This document shows positions 12,083-23,800 of a DNA stretch of 64,000 bases, in pieces. Where the stretch lies: the NCBI RefSeq assembly GCF_020382885.2, contig NC_058494.1, positions 28,313,225-28,377,224 on the forward strand. Direction: 5' to 3'. This DNA is from Scatophagus argus. Lineage: Eukaryota > Chordata > Actinopteri > Scatophagidae. Within the stretch, counting starts at the first letter, position 1. The number at the start of each line of letters is the position of its first letter. The position numbers and the translations under genes were made by a program. Below the pieces are notes generated by a model. That model saw nothing but the letters and a program-made list of their open reading frames with translations, made no database searches and was not told the DNA's origin.

Positions 12083-15000
12083 GTACCCCCCCCTCTAGGG
12101 CCGACTCCTGACGGCCCAGGCTGTTCAGGATGGTCCCGATGAAAGTCTGCTATGAGGGTATCACCTATAATGAAGCGGGAGGGAATCCAGGACCGCTCCT
12201 CAGGACCGTAACCTTCCCAGTCAACCAAGTACTGTCGGCCCCGGCCCCGGTTGCGAACGGCGAGGAGTTGCTTGACCCGATAGACCGGCCCGCCATCCAC
12301 GATTTCCGGAGGAGGAGGTGAAGGAGTCGTAGGAACCATGGGGCTCTCCCGGACAGGCTTGACTTGACTGACATGAAAAGTGGGGTGGACTCTGAGGGAA
12401 CGAGGTAGGCGAAGGCGTACCGCAGCGGGATTTATGACATGGGTGATGGGGAAGGGACCTACAAACCGCGGTGCCAGTTTTTTGGAGGGCACCTTCAAGT
12501 TGAGGTCTCTAGCAGAAAGCCAGACCCTCTGTCCCGGCTGATATGCAGGAGCTGGCCTCCTCCTCCGGTCGGCTGCCCTTTTCACCCGGTCCCGTTGTCG
12601 GCTGAGCACCTGCCGAGCTGCCGCCCAGATCCGCTGACAGCGGCGTACCAGAGTGTGGGCTGAAGGAACCAGCACCTCCAGCTCATTGTCAGGAAAAAGG
12701 GGGGGATCATAACCAAATACGCACTTGAAAGGTGTAAATCCCGTAGCAGAGGTAGGTAAAGTGTTATGAGCGTATTCTACCCAGACCAGGTGGTTGCTCC
12801 ATGAAGAGGGATTCTGGGACACCAGGCAGCGGAGGCCAGTCTCAAGTTGCTGGTTGAGACGCTCGGTCTGGCCATTCGACTCGGGGTGATATCCGGAGGT
12901 CAGGCTGGCTTTAGCGCCAATGAGTCGACAAAACTCCTTCCAGAAGCGGGAGACAAACTGAGGGCCCCTGTCCGAGACAATGTCCTTGGGGAACCCATAG
13001 ACACGGAACACATGATGTAACATGATCTCGGCTGTGTCCTTGGCAGAAGGCAACTTGGGTAAAGCTATAAATTTAACCATTTTGGAAAACCGATCCACTA
13101 CCGTGAGTACTGTAGTATTACCTCGGGAAGACGGAAGCCCCGTGACGAAGTCCAAGGAAATTTCCGCCCATGGCCTGGACGGTATAGGAAGAGGATTCAG
13201 GAGCCCCATGCGAGGCCTGGCAGATGACTTGTTTCTAGCACAGACTGTGCAAGCCTCTACATATTCCCGGACCTCCGCCTCCATGGATGGCCACCAGAAC
13301 CTCCGGGAGATAGCGAACAGCGTCCGTCTAATCCCCGGATGGCAGGAAAGCAGGGAGGTGTGAGCCCAATGGACCACCTGTGGGCGTAACTCGACAGGGA
13401 CAAACAGTCTATTCTTAGGACACCCACTAGGTGGCGGAGCTTCACCTATAGCCTGCTTTACCTCATTTTCTATTTGCCAAGTGACCATTCCAACCACACA
13501 GGAACGTGGAAGAATCGGTTCTGGTTCTTTGGCAACAGGCTCAGGGTCGTAGAGGCGTGACAGAGCATCAGGCTTGACATTTTGAGACCCCGGCCTGTAA
13601 GAGAGAGAGAAGTTGAAGCGGTTAAAGAATAATGCCCATCTGGCCTGGCGCGAATTCAGTCTTTTAGCATGTCGAATGTATTCTAGATTCTTGTGGTCAG
13701 TCCATACTACAAACGGCTGAGGGGCCCCCTCCAGCCAATGCCGCCACTCTTCTAAGGCTAGTTTGACCGCCAACAGCTCGCGGTTGCCAACATCATAGTT
13801 CCTCTCAGCCTTGGATAGCCGCCGTGACAAAAAGGCACATGGGTGCATCTTACCATCCTGTTCGGACCGTTGGGAGAGAATCGCTCCTACCCCTTCATTG
13901 GAGGCATCCACTTCCACAATGAACTGTCGCTGAGGGTCAGGTAGGATGAGGATGGGCGCTGAGGTGAAGCGTTGCTTGAGTTCCCGGAAAGCAGCCTCTG
14001 CCTCAGGAGTCCACTGAAAACATACCTTGGGGGATGTCAACGCATGCAGCGGAGCGGCTATGGCGCTGAAACCCCTGATGAACCACCTGTAAAAGTTAGC
14101 AAATCCGAGGAACTGCTGAACCTTCTTGCGGTTATCTGGTGTGGGCCACTCAGCGACCGCACTAATCTTAGCCGGATCCATCTGAACCTTACCTGGGGCT
14201 ACTATGAAGCCCAGGAAGGAGATAGTGTCGGCATGAAACTCACTTTTCTCCGCCTTAACATACAGCTTATGGTCCAGCAACCTCTGTAGAACTTTCTTTA
14301 CATGAGCCTGGTGAGAATCAAGGTCAGCGGAGTAAATGAGTATATCATCAAGATACACATAAACAAACTGATCCAGGTAATCCCGGAGAACATCATTGAT
14401 CATTGCCTGAAAAACTGCTGGTGCATTTGTTAGACCGAATGGCATGACCAGATATTCATAATGACCACTAGGAGTGTTAAAACCCGTTTTCCATTCGTCG
14501 CCTTCTCTAATCCTGATCAGATGATAAGCATTGCGGAGGTCTAGTTTAGTGAAAATCTTGGCCTGCTGGATCTGATCAAAGACAGATGACATGAGGGGTA
14601 GAGGATAGCGATTCTTTACTGTTATAGCATTCAATGGGCTATAGTCTATACATGGTCGTAGTGAGCCATCTTTTTTTTCAACAAAGAAAAATCCAGCCCC
14701 TGCTGGAGATGATGATGGGCGAATGAGTCCTGCCTTCAGCGAGGACTGAATATATTCAGTCATGGCGCCCCTTTCAGGGCCCGAAACGGAGTACAACCGT
14801 CCCTTGGGTATGGTAGACCCAGGAATCAGGTCAATAGCGCAATCGTATGGCCGATGGGGAGGGAGAGATAAGGCCTTGGTCTTGCTGAAAACCTCCTTGA
14901 GGTGGTGGTAGCATGTTGGCACCGAACTTAAGTCTGAGAGTTCGGCATCTGTGGAAGATTTAGCAGAAACATAGTTATCAGCCATGGGTATCTGTGTTTC

Positions 15001-15534
15001 CAGGCACCTTTTCCTGCAATCTTCTCCCCATCCCAGAATTCGACCTGTCTTCCAGTCTAGATGAGGGTTATGATTTGTCAGCCATGGATATCCCAAAACC
15101 AGTGCCTGTGAAGGAGACTCAAACACATAAAAGCTCATTTCCTCACTATGATCCTGGATGTTTAAAACTAGAGCTTCAGTCTTGTGGGTGATAACAAATA
15201 GTTCTTTCCCGTCGAGAGCTCTGGCTTCAAAAGGCTTAACCAAGGGTTCGGTATTTAAGCCGATTTTTCTAACTAACCCCCAGTCCATTAAACTTTCATC
15301 TGCCCCAGAGTCAATGAGTGCCATAAGTTCAGTGGAGACAGCATGGTGCGTTACCTTGACCGCAGTGAGATGACGTGAATCAGGGCCAGTCACCGTGCGT
15401 AGACTCACCTTCGTAGGTCTTTTAACCGGGCAAGTTACCACGAGATGACCCTTTTCCCCGCAGTAAAAACATCGACCCTCCTCCTGACGACGCTGTCGCT
15501 CCTTAGGAGAGAGCCGAGCCCGTCCAAACTGCAT
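12067..15534 (-). CDS. pol: Sushi pol polyprotein (zinc knuckle, PR, RT, RNase H, IN, chromodomain)
   Basis: Polyprotein that matures, copies and integrates the element. From the first Met (residue 1) it shows a CCHC zinc knuckle at C22-C25-H30-C35, an aspartic protease with DSGAD at 75-79, a reverse transcriptase with YLDD at 394-397, an RNase H ([10 protein letters not shown]), and an integrase with an HHCC finger, then the D,D,E core ([32 protein letters not shown]). A chromodomain ([15 protein letters not shown]) lies near the C-terminus and would target integration. The 1,155-residue frame is uninterrupted, as expected for a young copy. The true start is probably gag: the frame is continuous with gag through 21 codons to a single TGA. 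The stop lies within the 3' LTR. Confidence 0.93.
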   Translation of the reverse strand: MQFGRARLSPKERQRRQEEGRCFYCGEKGHLVVTCPVKRPTKVSLRTVTGPDSRHLTAVKVTHHAVSTELMALIDSGADESLMDWGLVRKIGLNTEPLVKPFEARALDGKELFVITHKTEALVLNIQDHSEEMSFYVFESPSQALVLGYPWLTNHNPHLDWKTGRILGWGEDCRKRCLETQIPMADNYVSAKSSTDAELSDLSSVPTCYHHLKEVFSKTKALSLPPHRPYDCAIDLIPGSTIPKGRLYSVSGPERGAMTEYIQSSLKAGLIRPSSSPAGAGFFFVEKKDGSLRPCIDYSPLNAITVKNRYPLPLMSSVFDQIQQAKIFTKLDLRNAYHLIRIREGDEWKTGFNTPSGHYEYLVMPFGLTNAPAVFQAMINDVLRDYLDQFVYVYLDDILIYSADLDSHQAHVKKVLQRLLDHKLYVKAEKSEFHADTISFLGFIVAPGKVQMDPAKISAVAEWPTPDNRKKVQQFLGFANFYRWFIRGFSAIAAPLHALTSPKVCFQWTPEAEAAFRELKQRFTSAPILILPDPQRQFIVEVDASNEGVGAILSQRSEQDGKMHPCAFLSRRLSKAERNYDVGNRELLAVKLALEEWRHWLEGAPQPFVVWTDHKNLEYIRHAKRLNSRQARWALFFNRFNFSLSYRPGSQNVKPDALSRLYDPEPVAKEPEPILPRSCVVGMVTWQIENEVKQAIGEAPPPSGCPKNRLFVPVELRPQVVHWAHTSLLSCHPGIRRTLFAISRRFWWPSMEAEVREYVEACTVCARNKSSARPRMGLLNPLPIPSRPWAEISLDFVTGLPSSRGNTTVLTVVDRFSKMVKFIALPKLPSAKDTAEIMLHHVFRVYGFPKDIVSDRGPQFVSRFWKEFCRLIGAKASLTSGYHPESNGQTERLNQQLETGLRCLVSQNPSSWSNHLVWVEYAHNTLPTSATGFTPFKCVFGYDPPLFPDNELEVLVPSAHTLVRRCQRIWAAARQVLSRQRDRVKRAADRRRRPAPAYQPGQRVWLSARDLNLKVPSKKLAPRFVGPFPITHVINPAAVRLRLPRSLRVHPTFHVSQVKPVRESPMVPTTPSPPPPEIVDGGPVYRVKQLLAVRNRGRGRQYLVDWEGYGPEERSWIPSRFIIGDTLIADFHRDHPEQPGPSGVGPRGGGTVTPR
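12083..12101 (-). other. Polypurine tract of the Sushi element
   Basis: On the minus strand AGAGGGGGGGGG followed by TAC lies directly before the 3' LTR. This is the expected position and composition for the plus-strand DNA primer. The tract also encodes the glycine-rich tail of pol. Confidence 0.85.
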
Positions 15535-15597
15535 GGGCTCCCCTTCATCCTCTGCGTGGGGAGAAGAAAGCTCTTGCGAAGTCAGAAAAAGACTGCG

Positions 15598-16392
15598 TCA
15601 GTCCGGTACTTGATTGCTGGAATAAATCTTCCGCCCTGACATTCCGCTTCGCCGCTGCCTGTTGAGCTCGCGGAGACGGCTATCAGTCCGGATGGCCAAG
15701 GCGATCAGTGAATCTAGATCCGGGGGAAGGTCCAGAGGAACCAGCTGGTCCTGAATGGATCGCGCCAGGCCTTTCAGAAAAATGTCATACAGTGCCGTGG
15801 AGTTCCACCCGCTCTCCGCTGCCAGAGTGCGGAAGCGAATGGCATAATCACTCACCGACTCTGTACCTTGACTCACCCCGCACAGCTCCCGAGCTTTTTC
15901 ACGATCCGAGGTAATAGGATCAAAGACCATAAGCAGAGCTGCTTTAAATTCGGCCAAGGATTGACAGAGTTCAGAGTCCCGTGCCCACTCCGCCGTAGCC
16001 CACGCTCTCGCCCGACCGGTCAGATGGGAAATCATGAACGCTATTTTAGACCTGTCGGTGGGAAATGCATGGGGAGAATATTCAAAATGGATTGAACAAT
16101 CAACCAGAAACGGCTTACACTGGTTGGGTTCCCCGGAAAACCGCTCTGGAGAGGCTAGCCGGATCCCCGTTCCCACGGCGAACGGAGCTGGGGCTGGAGA
16201 GGAGGCTGCCAGAGCCTCCGGATCCACGGGTGGTCCTGATGTGTTAGCCTGTCGGCTCTGGAGTTCTCTCACCTGGCTGGACAAAGCTCCGAAGTGAGAG
16301 GCCATGGCTGTTTGAAAATCCTCCTGACGAGTTATACGGGCTTCTTGCTCCCGCAATGCGGCTTCCAGCTGCCGGGTCTCCGCTGAGTCCAT
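15598..16392 (-). CDS. gag: Sushi gag (capsid) protein
   Basis: 264-residue structural protein that would form the particle. It begins only 16 bases after the 5' LTR with a coiled-coil-like N-terminal segment rich in Glu, Gln and Arg, followed by a Pro/Ala linker and a capsid-like domain (SPERFSGEPNQCKPFL..., FMISHLTGRARAWATAEW). This part resembles the Sushi gag from which mammalian PEG10/RTL genes derive. The zinc knuckle that normally ends gag is not in this ORF; it lies beyond the TGA at 15,598-15,600, in the same frame, at the start of the pol ORF. The stop is therefore either a readthrough signal or a recent mutation. Confidence 0.88.
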   Translation of the reverse strand: MDSAETRQLEAALREQEARITRQEDFQTAMASHFGALSSQVRELQSRQANTSGPPVDPEALAASSPAPAPFAVGTGIRLASPERFSGEPNQCKPFLVDCSIHFEYSPHAFPTDRSKIAFMISHLTGRARAWATAEWARDSELCQSLAEFKAALLMVFDPITSDREKARELCGVSQGTESVSDYAIRFRTLAAESGWNSTALYDIFLKGLARSIQDQLVPLDLPPDLDSLIALAIRTDSRLRELNRQRRSGMSGRKIYSSNQVPD

Positions 16393-16408
16393 ATTGGCCA
16401 GTGTGTAC
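16393..16408 (-). other. Primer-binding region of the Sushi element
   Basis: Only 16 bases separate the 5' LTR from the gag ATG. The minus-strand sequence there starts GTACACACTGG and does not begin with TGG, as a tRNA-primed site would. Ten bases (16,397-16,406) are exactly complementary to minus-strand LTR bases 16,899-16,908, which fits the self-priming mode known for the Tf1/Sushi group. Confidence 0.65.
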
Positions 16409-17116
16409 TGTCAATCTGGGGCTCAGAGCAGGACTCAGATGCGGAGACTCGGGTAGCAAAAAACAATCTTTATTAAGAATGTCTGTGACAAATCCTCTAA
16501 GCAGAGTGTATAAACAAAGAGGCTATGAACATTACCTGACGTGAGATCCTCTCTAGAAGAGATCCCACGGCTATGAAACATACAAAGCAATGAGAAAACG
16601 AAAGCAGGCTATAAGAATTAATGAACAGAAAGCGCTCCCTAAGGAGGAAAATATTTACTGACAAGAACGAAAAATCACTCCAAAGGAGGAAAAAGAACGA
16701 AATCTCACTATAAAGAACTACAACAAAAATCACTCATATAGAGGAAAAGCTATGTCAAAATAGAATCTAGAAACTAAGCTGCGCTATGAAAATGGTTTAA
16801 CAAAACTCACTCAGACAGAGGATTCAACAAAGAGATTCAAAAACAAGATATCTATGACTGTGGCTCAAGGTACGCTGGCGTGATCACTAGAAGACGAAAC
16901 ACACTGGCACAAGACAAGGGAAACGCAGACTTTTTGAACACACGAGGGTAATGGGAAACAGGTGGAAACACTCAGGTAATCGGGAAGACAATCAGACTGG
17001 AGACACGAGGAAGGGCAAGTGACCTGAAACGAGAGGAGCGTTATACTTCAAAATAAAACAGGAAATGACGAGACAAAAAAACCCAAAACAAGACAATACC
17101 TCACCGCGGTGTGACA
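16409..17116 (-). repeat. 5' LTR of the Sushi element
   Basis: 708 bp, same as the left copy except at three positions: one in the terminal heptamer and two near 16,932-16,943. It would hold the element promoter. The segment complementary to the primer-binding region begins about 209 bp into the LTR in element orientation, a candidate transcript start. Confidence 0.95.
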
Positions 17117-17824
17117 CTTTTATCACATGACACATTTCTGAATGTTCATCATATAAACTCAAGTCATCAACTGACTGCTTAGACTCATCCTCTTTATCTG
17201 CTGTAGCATCAGCACCACCGCCGAGTCTGCTGTGATTGTTGTTCTCCTTTGATGGACGCAGCTTGTGGTCCATCACATTTTAGAAAAGAAAGTTTATCCA
17301 GTGACCTCAAAACTATGCTAACAAATAAAACACTGATACTCCAGTAAAGATTGTTGTAGAATGTCTTCTGAATGATTCCCACAGGGTGGTTCTCACTGAC
17401 ATTTCCTGTAGCGCCACCATCAGGACAAACTTATCACTCATCCACAGGAAGTGATGAAACCTCGATGGCAGATTGTCATGAAATTCATCATTCATTGTGT
17501 CATGCATTCATTCATTCACCCATTCTTGATATTTCGATTGAAGTCGTTGCGTTTGTGTTTTCCTCTATAGCAGAGATGGAGCTCACTGTAATCAGAACTT
17601 ACAGTGGAGATGGTGACCCATAACTCAATGAGGGCTTAACATTCACTTACATGAAACTGCTACGCTCTCTTTAACTGAAGGACCTGTAAGCAGTGAGCCA
17701 CTTCAAGACTACATGAAGTCCGGACTCTGCTGTCAGCCAATCAGAACTCCTCTTTCTGCTCTGATACACCTGTGTTACAGTTTTCCTTCAGGTTGACAAA
17801 GCTGTCTGATTTCAGCAGGAAGCC

Positions 17825-20800
17825 ATGATGACACCAGGAGGCCTTGCGAACACTCTGGAGGATTTAACAGCAGATGAATTTGAGAAATTCAGATGGTATC
17901 TGAACCAGGAAGACGTGCTGGAAGGCCACCAACCCATCAAATGGTCCAAGCTGGAGAGGGCAGACATGTTTCAAACCGCGAAGCAGATGGTGAACACCTA
18001 TAAAATGGATGGAGCTCTGACGGTGACCAAGACGGTTTTAGAGAAGATACCCAGAAACGACCTGGTGCAGAGACTACCGGACACCAGCTCAGGACCAGGA
18101 GGTCAGTCACACTTTTGTTTGTATGTTCAGATCAACAGAGTGGGTTGACAACATAACACGTGTAAAGGAACAGGGTCTGTCAGTACAGAGACTTAGTGTA
18201 TTGATCAGAGGAAAACAGCTGGAGGCCTGATCTCATCATGACGAGAAAAGGTTTAGGTTACCAGTCATCACTGTGAGAGGACGGAGGGCTGATGGAGCCA
18301 CCCGATTGAATTCTCTCTCTGTTATGTACGTGAGGTTGATATGTGGACGAGAAACAAAGCAGTCGTATCCCGCACCTGGTTGTCCAGGAGTTTATGTCTC
18401 AGACACTAAGAGTGACGACAAGCACAACACTTGGTGTGTCAACATCGTGCAGGCTTTGGGATTGAATCCATCTGTTCCTCCAGGAGCAGCTAAACCAGCA
18501 CCAGATGCTTACATAGACCTGGACAGACCATCAGGAGCACCAGGAAAGATTCCATGGTGTCCTGGCAAGCTGACTGACCTGCAGTGTGGGCCCAGTGTTA
18601 AAAATGCCAAATGAAATGGGTAAATCAAACAGATAACATCAGTGTGGTTACAGACCTTCAGAACCCCACCAGCTTTAATCGTGATGGTTTGATCTCCACC
18701 CGTCATCACACGTACTGGCCAAGTTTGTGTGTACAAACAAGGAATTTGACTCCGGTTAGACTTTGCTCTCAAGGACAAAACAGACACCTAGCAGTAAGAA
18801 CACAGAAGGTACTATATACAATAAGATAAGGATAAAAAATACTATATACAGTGCAATAGCAGTGAATCTGTGGAGAAGACTAAGATTTAAATAAATAAAT
18901 AAATACAGAACTTTGAAACCAGACACTTAAGACAAACAAGATGGGGACTGGACGGGGTTAATAATCTGAGGAAAACTCAGTGAAGCTGTAGAGTGGATGA
19001 GGTTTAGAGTTTATGATGGACTTTTATACATCACAGGAGGTTATGACTCAAGGTGCTCCGATCAGGATGTTTGGGGCTGATCACCGATCACGATTTCTGG
19101 AAGCTGAATAGGTCGATGCTGATTACCAATCACCAGTCAAAATGTTGTTTCTTTACTTTATTATCATCTCTAGTTGTTTTCTGTGGCAGAAATAAAAACT
19201 AAAAAATAAAAAAATAAATGAAGGAAAGGAAGGAAATAAATTATTCTATTCATTTTGCCAGCTCAGAGAAACAGTTTTAAACCAAAATGAAAAGTTATCT
19301 GTAAACTGTCTCGGTTGTCTCAGTGTTTGTCCTGAGGTCTTTGTGTCCTGAAGACACGACTCCATCACTCAGATTATTGACTGACTGTGAGCAGGTTTTA
19401 AATGTCAGTAAATTTAAATGTAACAGTAAATCCTTTTGGCTCAGGGTTTGTGTTGTTTCTGTCATGTTTCAGCTGTTTCTCAACGGGAATTCAAATCAAG
19501 TTACAGATAAAGTAACTTGTCTTTATAGCCGATCACATCCTAGCAGAACCACGTGAAAGCAGTCCAGAACAACTGATAATATAACACATGATGTGTGTCT
19601 CTCTCTGTGTCAGTGGGTGTCAGTGATGGAGGACAGACTCCAGACAACAGAGGACCTTCCTCCTCTCAGACTGAAGGTAAAGCTGCTCTGTTCTGTGTGA
19701 TGTACGGAAGCCCTGAAAGAAGAAAAGTTTGATAAAGTTTAGTGTGAGTTTTCTTTCTGTGAGACGTCGACTCCCTAAAAAGGACTGAAAGCAAAGTCAG
19801 GAGAGCTTGATGAGGTTTTGTTGAAGCAACATGAGGTCAGATCTGAGTGGAGCGATGAGGAGTCGGTGACCTTCCTCACGTTCCTTCATCAAACAGAAAT
19901 GTCATATTTCCATCCTGTTTTCCACATGGTTTCCTACAGTTCGTATTCTTGTCTTCAGTGGGTTAATGCCGCTCAACTGGAAACTCTGTGGCCAACTCTG
20001 ATTGGCTGCCACACTTCAGAGGGTAGGTCTTATGTAGCATGAGCAGCCAGGTGGTCAGACAGCAGGAAGAGGGAGGCGGAAGCAGAGGAGGAAGACGTCT
20101 GCATTGTTCATCGTGCAGTAACAGTGGAAAGCTGGTTGAACTTACCTGTGTGTGTCATAAGGACTCCATTCTTTTCCTGCAAAGTGTCAACCCATGTAAT
20201 GAGGTGGACTATGACCTGTTAGTGCCTGATACAACCTCAAGGCTCAATTTGCATTTTCCTTTAATGATTTCTTGAAAAAGTTGCCCAACATTTGAATGGA
20301 AACTCCAAACTTAAACGAGTGTCTCTGTTGGAGGTTTAAATGATACTGAGCTGGACTGATGACCAGTTCACCAGGTCACCGGTCCAGAGCTGTGGTTGTA
20401 CTGGTCAGCACGTCGTAAATGTTTAAATGTTGAAGAGAATGATGGGTTCAAGTCTAAATGTTAAGACAGTGTGCAGTTACACAATTACAAATCTAGTATC
20501 ATACTGTACTTCAATGTATGTGCATGATTTAGTTTGACTGCAATTTAGTTGTTTTTGTTTCTGTTACATCAAACAGATGATATTGTTCCAGTACCAGAGC
20601 CACGACCCATCTCAGATTACCAAAAAATACTTAAGTCACACCTTCAGGACAAGTTCATCTGTACACAAGAGGGGTGGGGAGAGACTAAGGAACGTCTGGA
20701 TGACATCTACACAGAGCTGTACATCACCACCAGCCGTGACACACACATCGATAAACAGCATGAGGTCAGACAGATTGAGGTGGTGAGGAAACCAACAGAA

Positions 20801-23800
20801 ACAGATGAACCAATTAAACCCAGAGACATGTTCAAACCCCCCTCTGGAAAATATAAACCCATAAGAACAGTCCTGACCAATGGAATTGCAGGAATTGGCA
20901 AAACATTTCTTGTGCGCAAGTTTGTGTTGGACTGGGCTGAAGGAAGAGCCAATCAAGATGTGCACCTCATGTTCCCCTTCACCTTCCGCCAGCTGAATTT
21001 ATGGAAGGGCGAAGAGTTATGTTTGGCAAAGCTAATTCATAAGTGTATCAGAGAGACCAAAGACATCAAGGTAGAAGCTCTGAATCACATCTTCAACACT
21101 CTGCAGTCCTCAGCAAACACAAACTATGACAAAAGTAAATTCAAACTTCTGTTTGTCTTGGATGGACTGGATGAGAGCCGACTTCACCTGGACTGCTCTG
21201 AGAGTAAAAACCAGGACACAGACTTTGATGTCACAGAGTCCACCTCAGTGGATGTGCTGCTGACAAACCTCATCAACAGGAACCTGCTTCCATCTGCGCG
21301 CCTCTGGATAACCACACGACCTGCAGCAGCCAATCAGATCCCTCCTGAGTGTGTTGACGTGGTGACAGAGGTCAGAGGGTTCACTGACCCACAGAAGGAG
21401 GAGTACTTCAGGAAGAGATCCAGAGATGAGGAGCAGGCCAGCAGAATCATCTCCCACATCAAGACATCACGAAGCGTCCACATCATGTGCCACATCCCAG
21501 TCTTCTGCTGGATCACTGCTACAGTTCTGGAGGATGTGTTGAAGACCAGAGAGGGAGGAGAGCTGCCCAAGACCCTGACTGAGATGTACGCAGAATTCCT
21601 GAGGTTTCAGATTCATCAAACGAAAGACAAATACAAACAAAAAAAGGGCATTCAGTACATCAAGTCATTAGCACAACTGGCTTACCAGCAACTGGAAAAG
21701 GGCAACCTGATCTTCTATGGGAAAGACCTTAAAGAGAGTGGAACTGATGTCAGAGGAGCCTCGGTGTGCTCAGGAGTGTTCACAGAGATCTTTAAAGAGG
21801 AACGCGGGAAGAAGAATGAAGACAAAATGTTTAGCTTCGTCCATCTGAGTGTTCAGGAGTTTCTGGCTGCTCTTCATGTCCATCAGACATTCATCAACTC
21901 TGGTGTCAACCTGCTGGCAGAAGAACAAGCAAAGTGGTTTAAACTATTATTGCCTGCAATATTTAAAAACAAACCAGAACCAGCTCTCCTGTACCAGAGT
22001 GCTGTGGACAAGGCCTTGCAGAGTCCAAATGGACACCTGGACTTGTTCCTCCGCTTCCTTCTGGGTCTTTCACTGCAGACCAATCAGACTCTCCTACGAG
22101 GTCTGATGAAACACACAAGATGTAGTTCTCAAACCAGTCAGGAAACAGTCGAATACATCAGGATGAAGCTCAGTGAGAATCTGTCTCCAGAGAGAAGCAT
22201 CAATCTGTTCCACTGTCTGAATGAACTGAATGATCGTTCTCTGGTGGAGGAGATCCAACAGTCCCTGAGTTCAGGAAGTCTCTCCACAGATAAACTGTCT
22301 CCTGCTCAGTGGTCAGCTCTGGTCTTCATCTTACTGTCATCAGAAGAAGATCTGGACGTGTTTGACCTGAAGAAATACTCTGCTTCAGAGGAGGCTCTTC
22401 TGAGGCTGCTGCCAGTGGTCAAAGCCTCCAACAAAGCTCTGTAAGTGAACCCAGAACTGCAGGTACTGACTGGATCACATGTGACGGGTTGTTCTCAAAT
22501 AATGTGAGTTTTGGTCAAAAAGAGTCCAAAAATGTAGTTGATAGGTTGATCAGGTGAAGAACCTGCAAAGTGTTAGAATCACATCAAAGATCAGGACCCA
22601 AAATGCAAACCCTGACGTGAGAGTTGAGGTGAACAAAAGGAACTTTAATGAACTTTAATGAACCAGAAGCAGGCAAACAAAAGGCGACTGTGAGTCCTGG
22701 TAAAAATGGTCCAAACAAAGAAGATCCAGAAACCAGAAGCAACGCTGGGACCAGCAGAAAACACAGAACGCAGGGTTTGCCAGGGAACTCAGAGAAACAC
22801 AGCAAATCCACAACAAACACAAGGACAGCACAGGTGTATAAAGGTGATGTAATGAGACAGGTGAAACCAATCAGGGAGGAGCAGATAAAGACAGGAAATG
22901 ACAAGCTAAACAAGACACAAGAGGAGACAAACTAGAAAATAAAAGTGAAAACTAACTAACTGAAACAACGTGACATAAACTGTTTCTTCACTTTCGCTGA
23001 CCCTCCACAGGAGCCAGATGAATTAACTTGTGAAGGGTGACCCATAACTGTTATACACTTTTATATTTTTATTGTCATTTTATGACTCAAATAACCACCA
23101 GTGTGAGTCACATCAAATATACAATGAAATGTTTTCTTACATGTCCTGTATGTTTTGTTTAGACTGAGTGGCTGTAACCTGTCAGAGAGAAGCTGTGAAG
23201 CTCTGTCCTCAGTTCTCAGCTCCCAGTCCTCTAGTCTGAGAGAGCTGGACCTGAGTAACAACCACCTGAAGGATTCAGGAGTGGAGCTGCTGTCTGCTGG
23301 ACTGAAGAGTCCAACCTGTAAACTGGAGGCTGTCAGGTCAGAATTCAGTTTCTGTTTCAGAGTTCAGCCTTTACATCCCCAGGCCATCAGGACACTGAAC
23401 TCTCTTTCCCCCACTTAACTCACCCCCCCATACACACACATGCATACTTGTATACTATGTATATGATATGTATATTTATGTATATTTACATTCCCTCTGC
23501 CACTTTTGTTGTATTTTGTATTGTAATTGTATTTTTGCACAGTTGTTAAAAGGAGTGTTGTTTTTTTCATTTCACTGTGGATGCACATCTACATGTGACA
23601 AATAAAGAATTCTGATTCTGATTCTGACTGACATAACAGTTCAAGTGGATTTAAAAACAGATGATCAACATTTGTAGTATTTAAGTGTAGATTATACTAA
23701 AAACACTGTGCTACCAATTTTGTCCAATGAATCGATCTTGAGCGTCCACAATCTAACTCTCAGGCTAATCAAGGAGATTGTGGTATTCAAGGTCACTTGT

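Larger units (their letters stand above)
11375..17116 (-). mobile_element. Complete Sushi/Tf1-group (Ty3-gypsy, chromodomain) LTR retrotransposon
   Basis: A 5,742-bp element inserted on the minus strand. Both LTRs are 708 bp, start TG and end CA, and differ at only three positions. The element is flanked by a perfect 5-bp direct repeat, CTTTT, at 11,370-11,374 and 17,117-17,121. The internal part encodes gag, then zinc knuckle, protease, reverse transcriptase, RNase H, integrase and a chromodomain, in the same frame except for one stop. The domain order and the chromodomain identify the vertebrate Sushi lineage of Ty3-gypsy chromoviruses. The near-identical LTRs mean a recent insertion. It sits about 700 bp upstream of the NLR start codon, in the opposite orientation. 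Confidence 0.95.

Noticed and set aside
12130..16544. Plus-strand open frames across the Sushi element
   Set aside because: Antisense shadows of gag and pol, which have clear domain content on the minus strand.
22566..22980. Target duplication for the LTR-like segment at 22.6-23.0 kb
   Set aside because: The flanking five bases (CAAAG and TAAAC) do not match; kept only as a probable LTR remnant.
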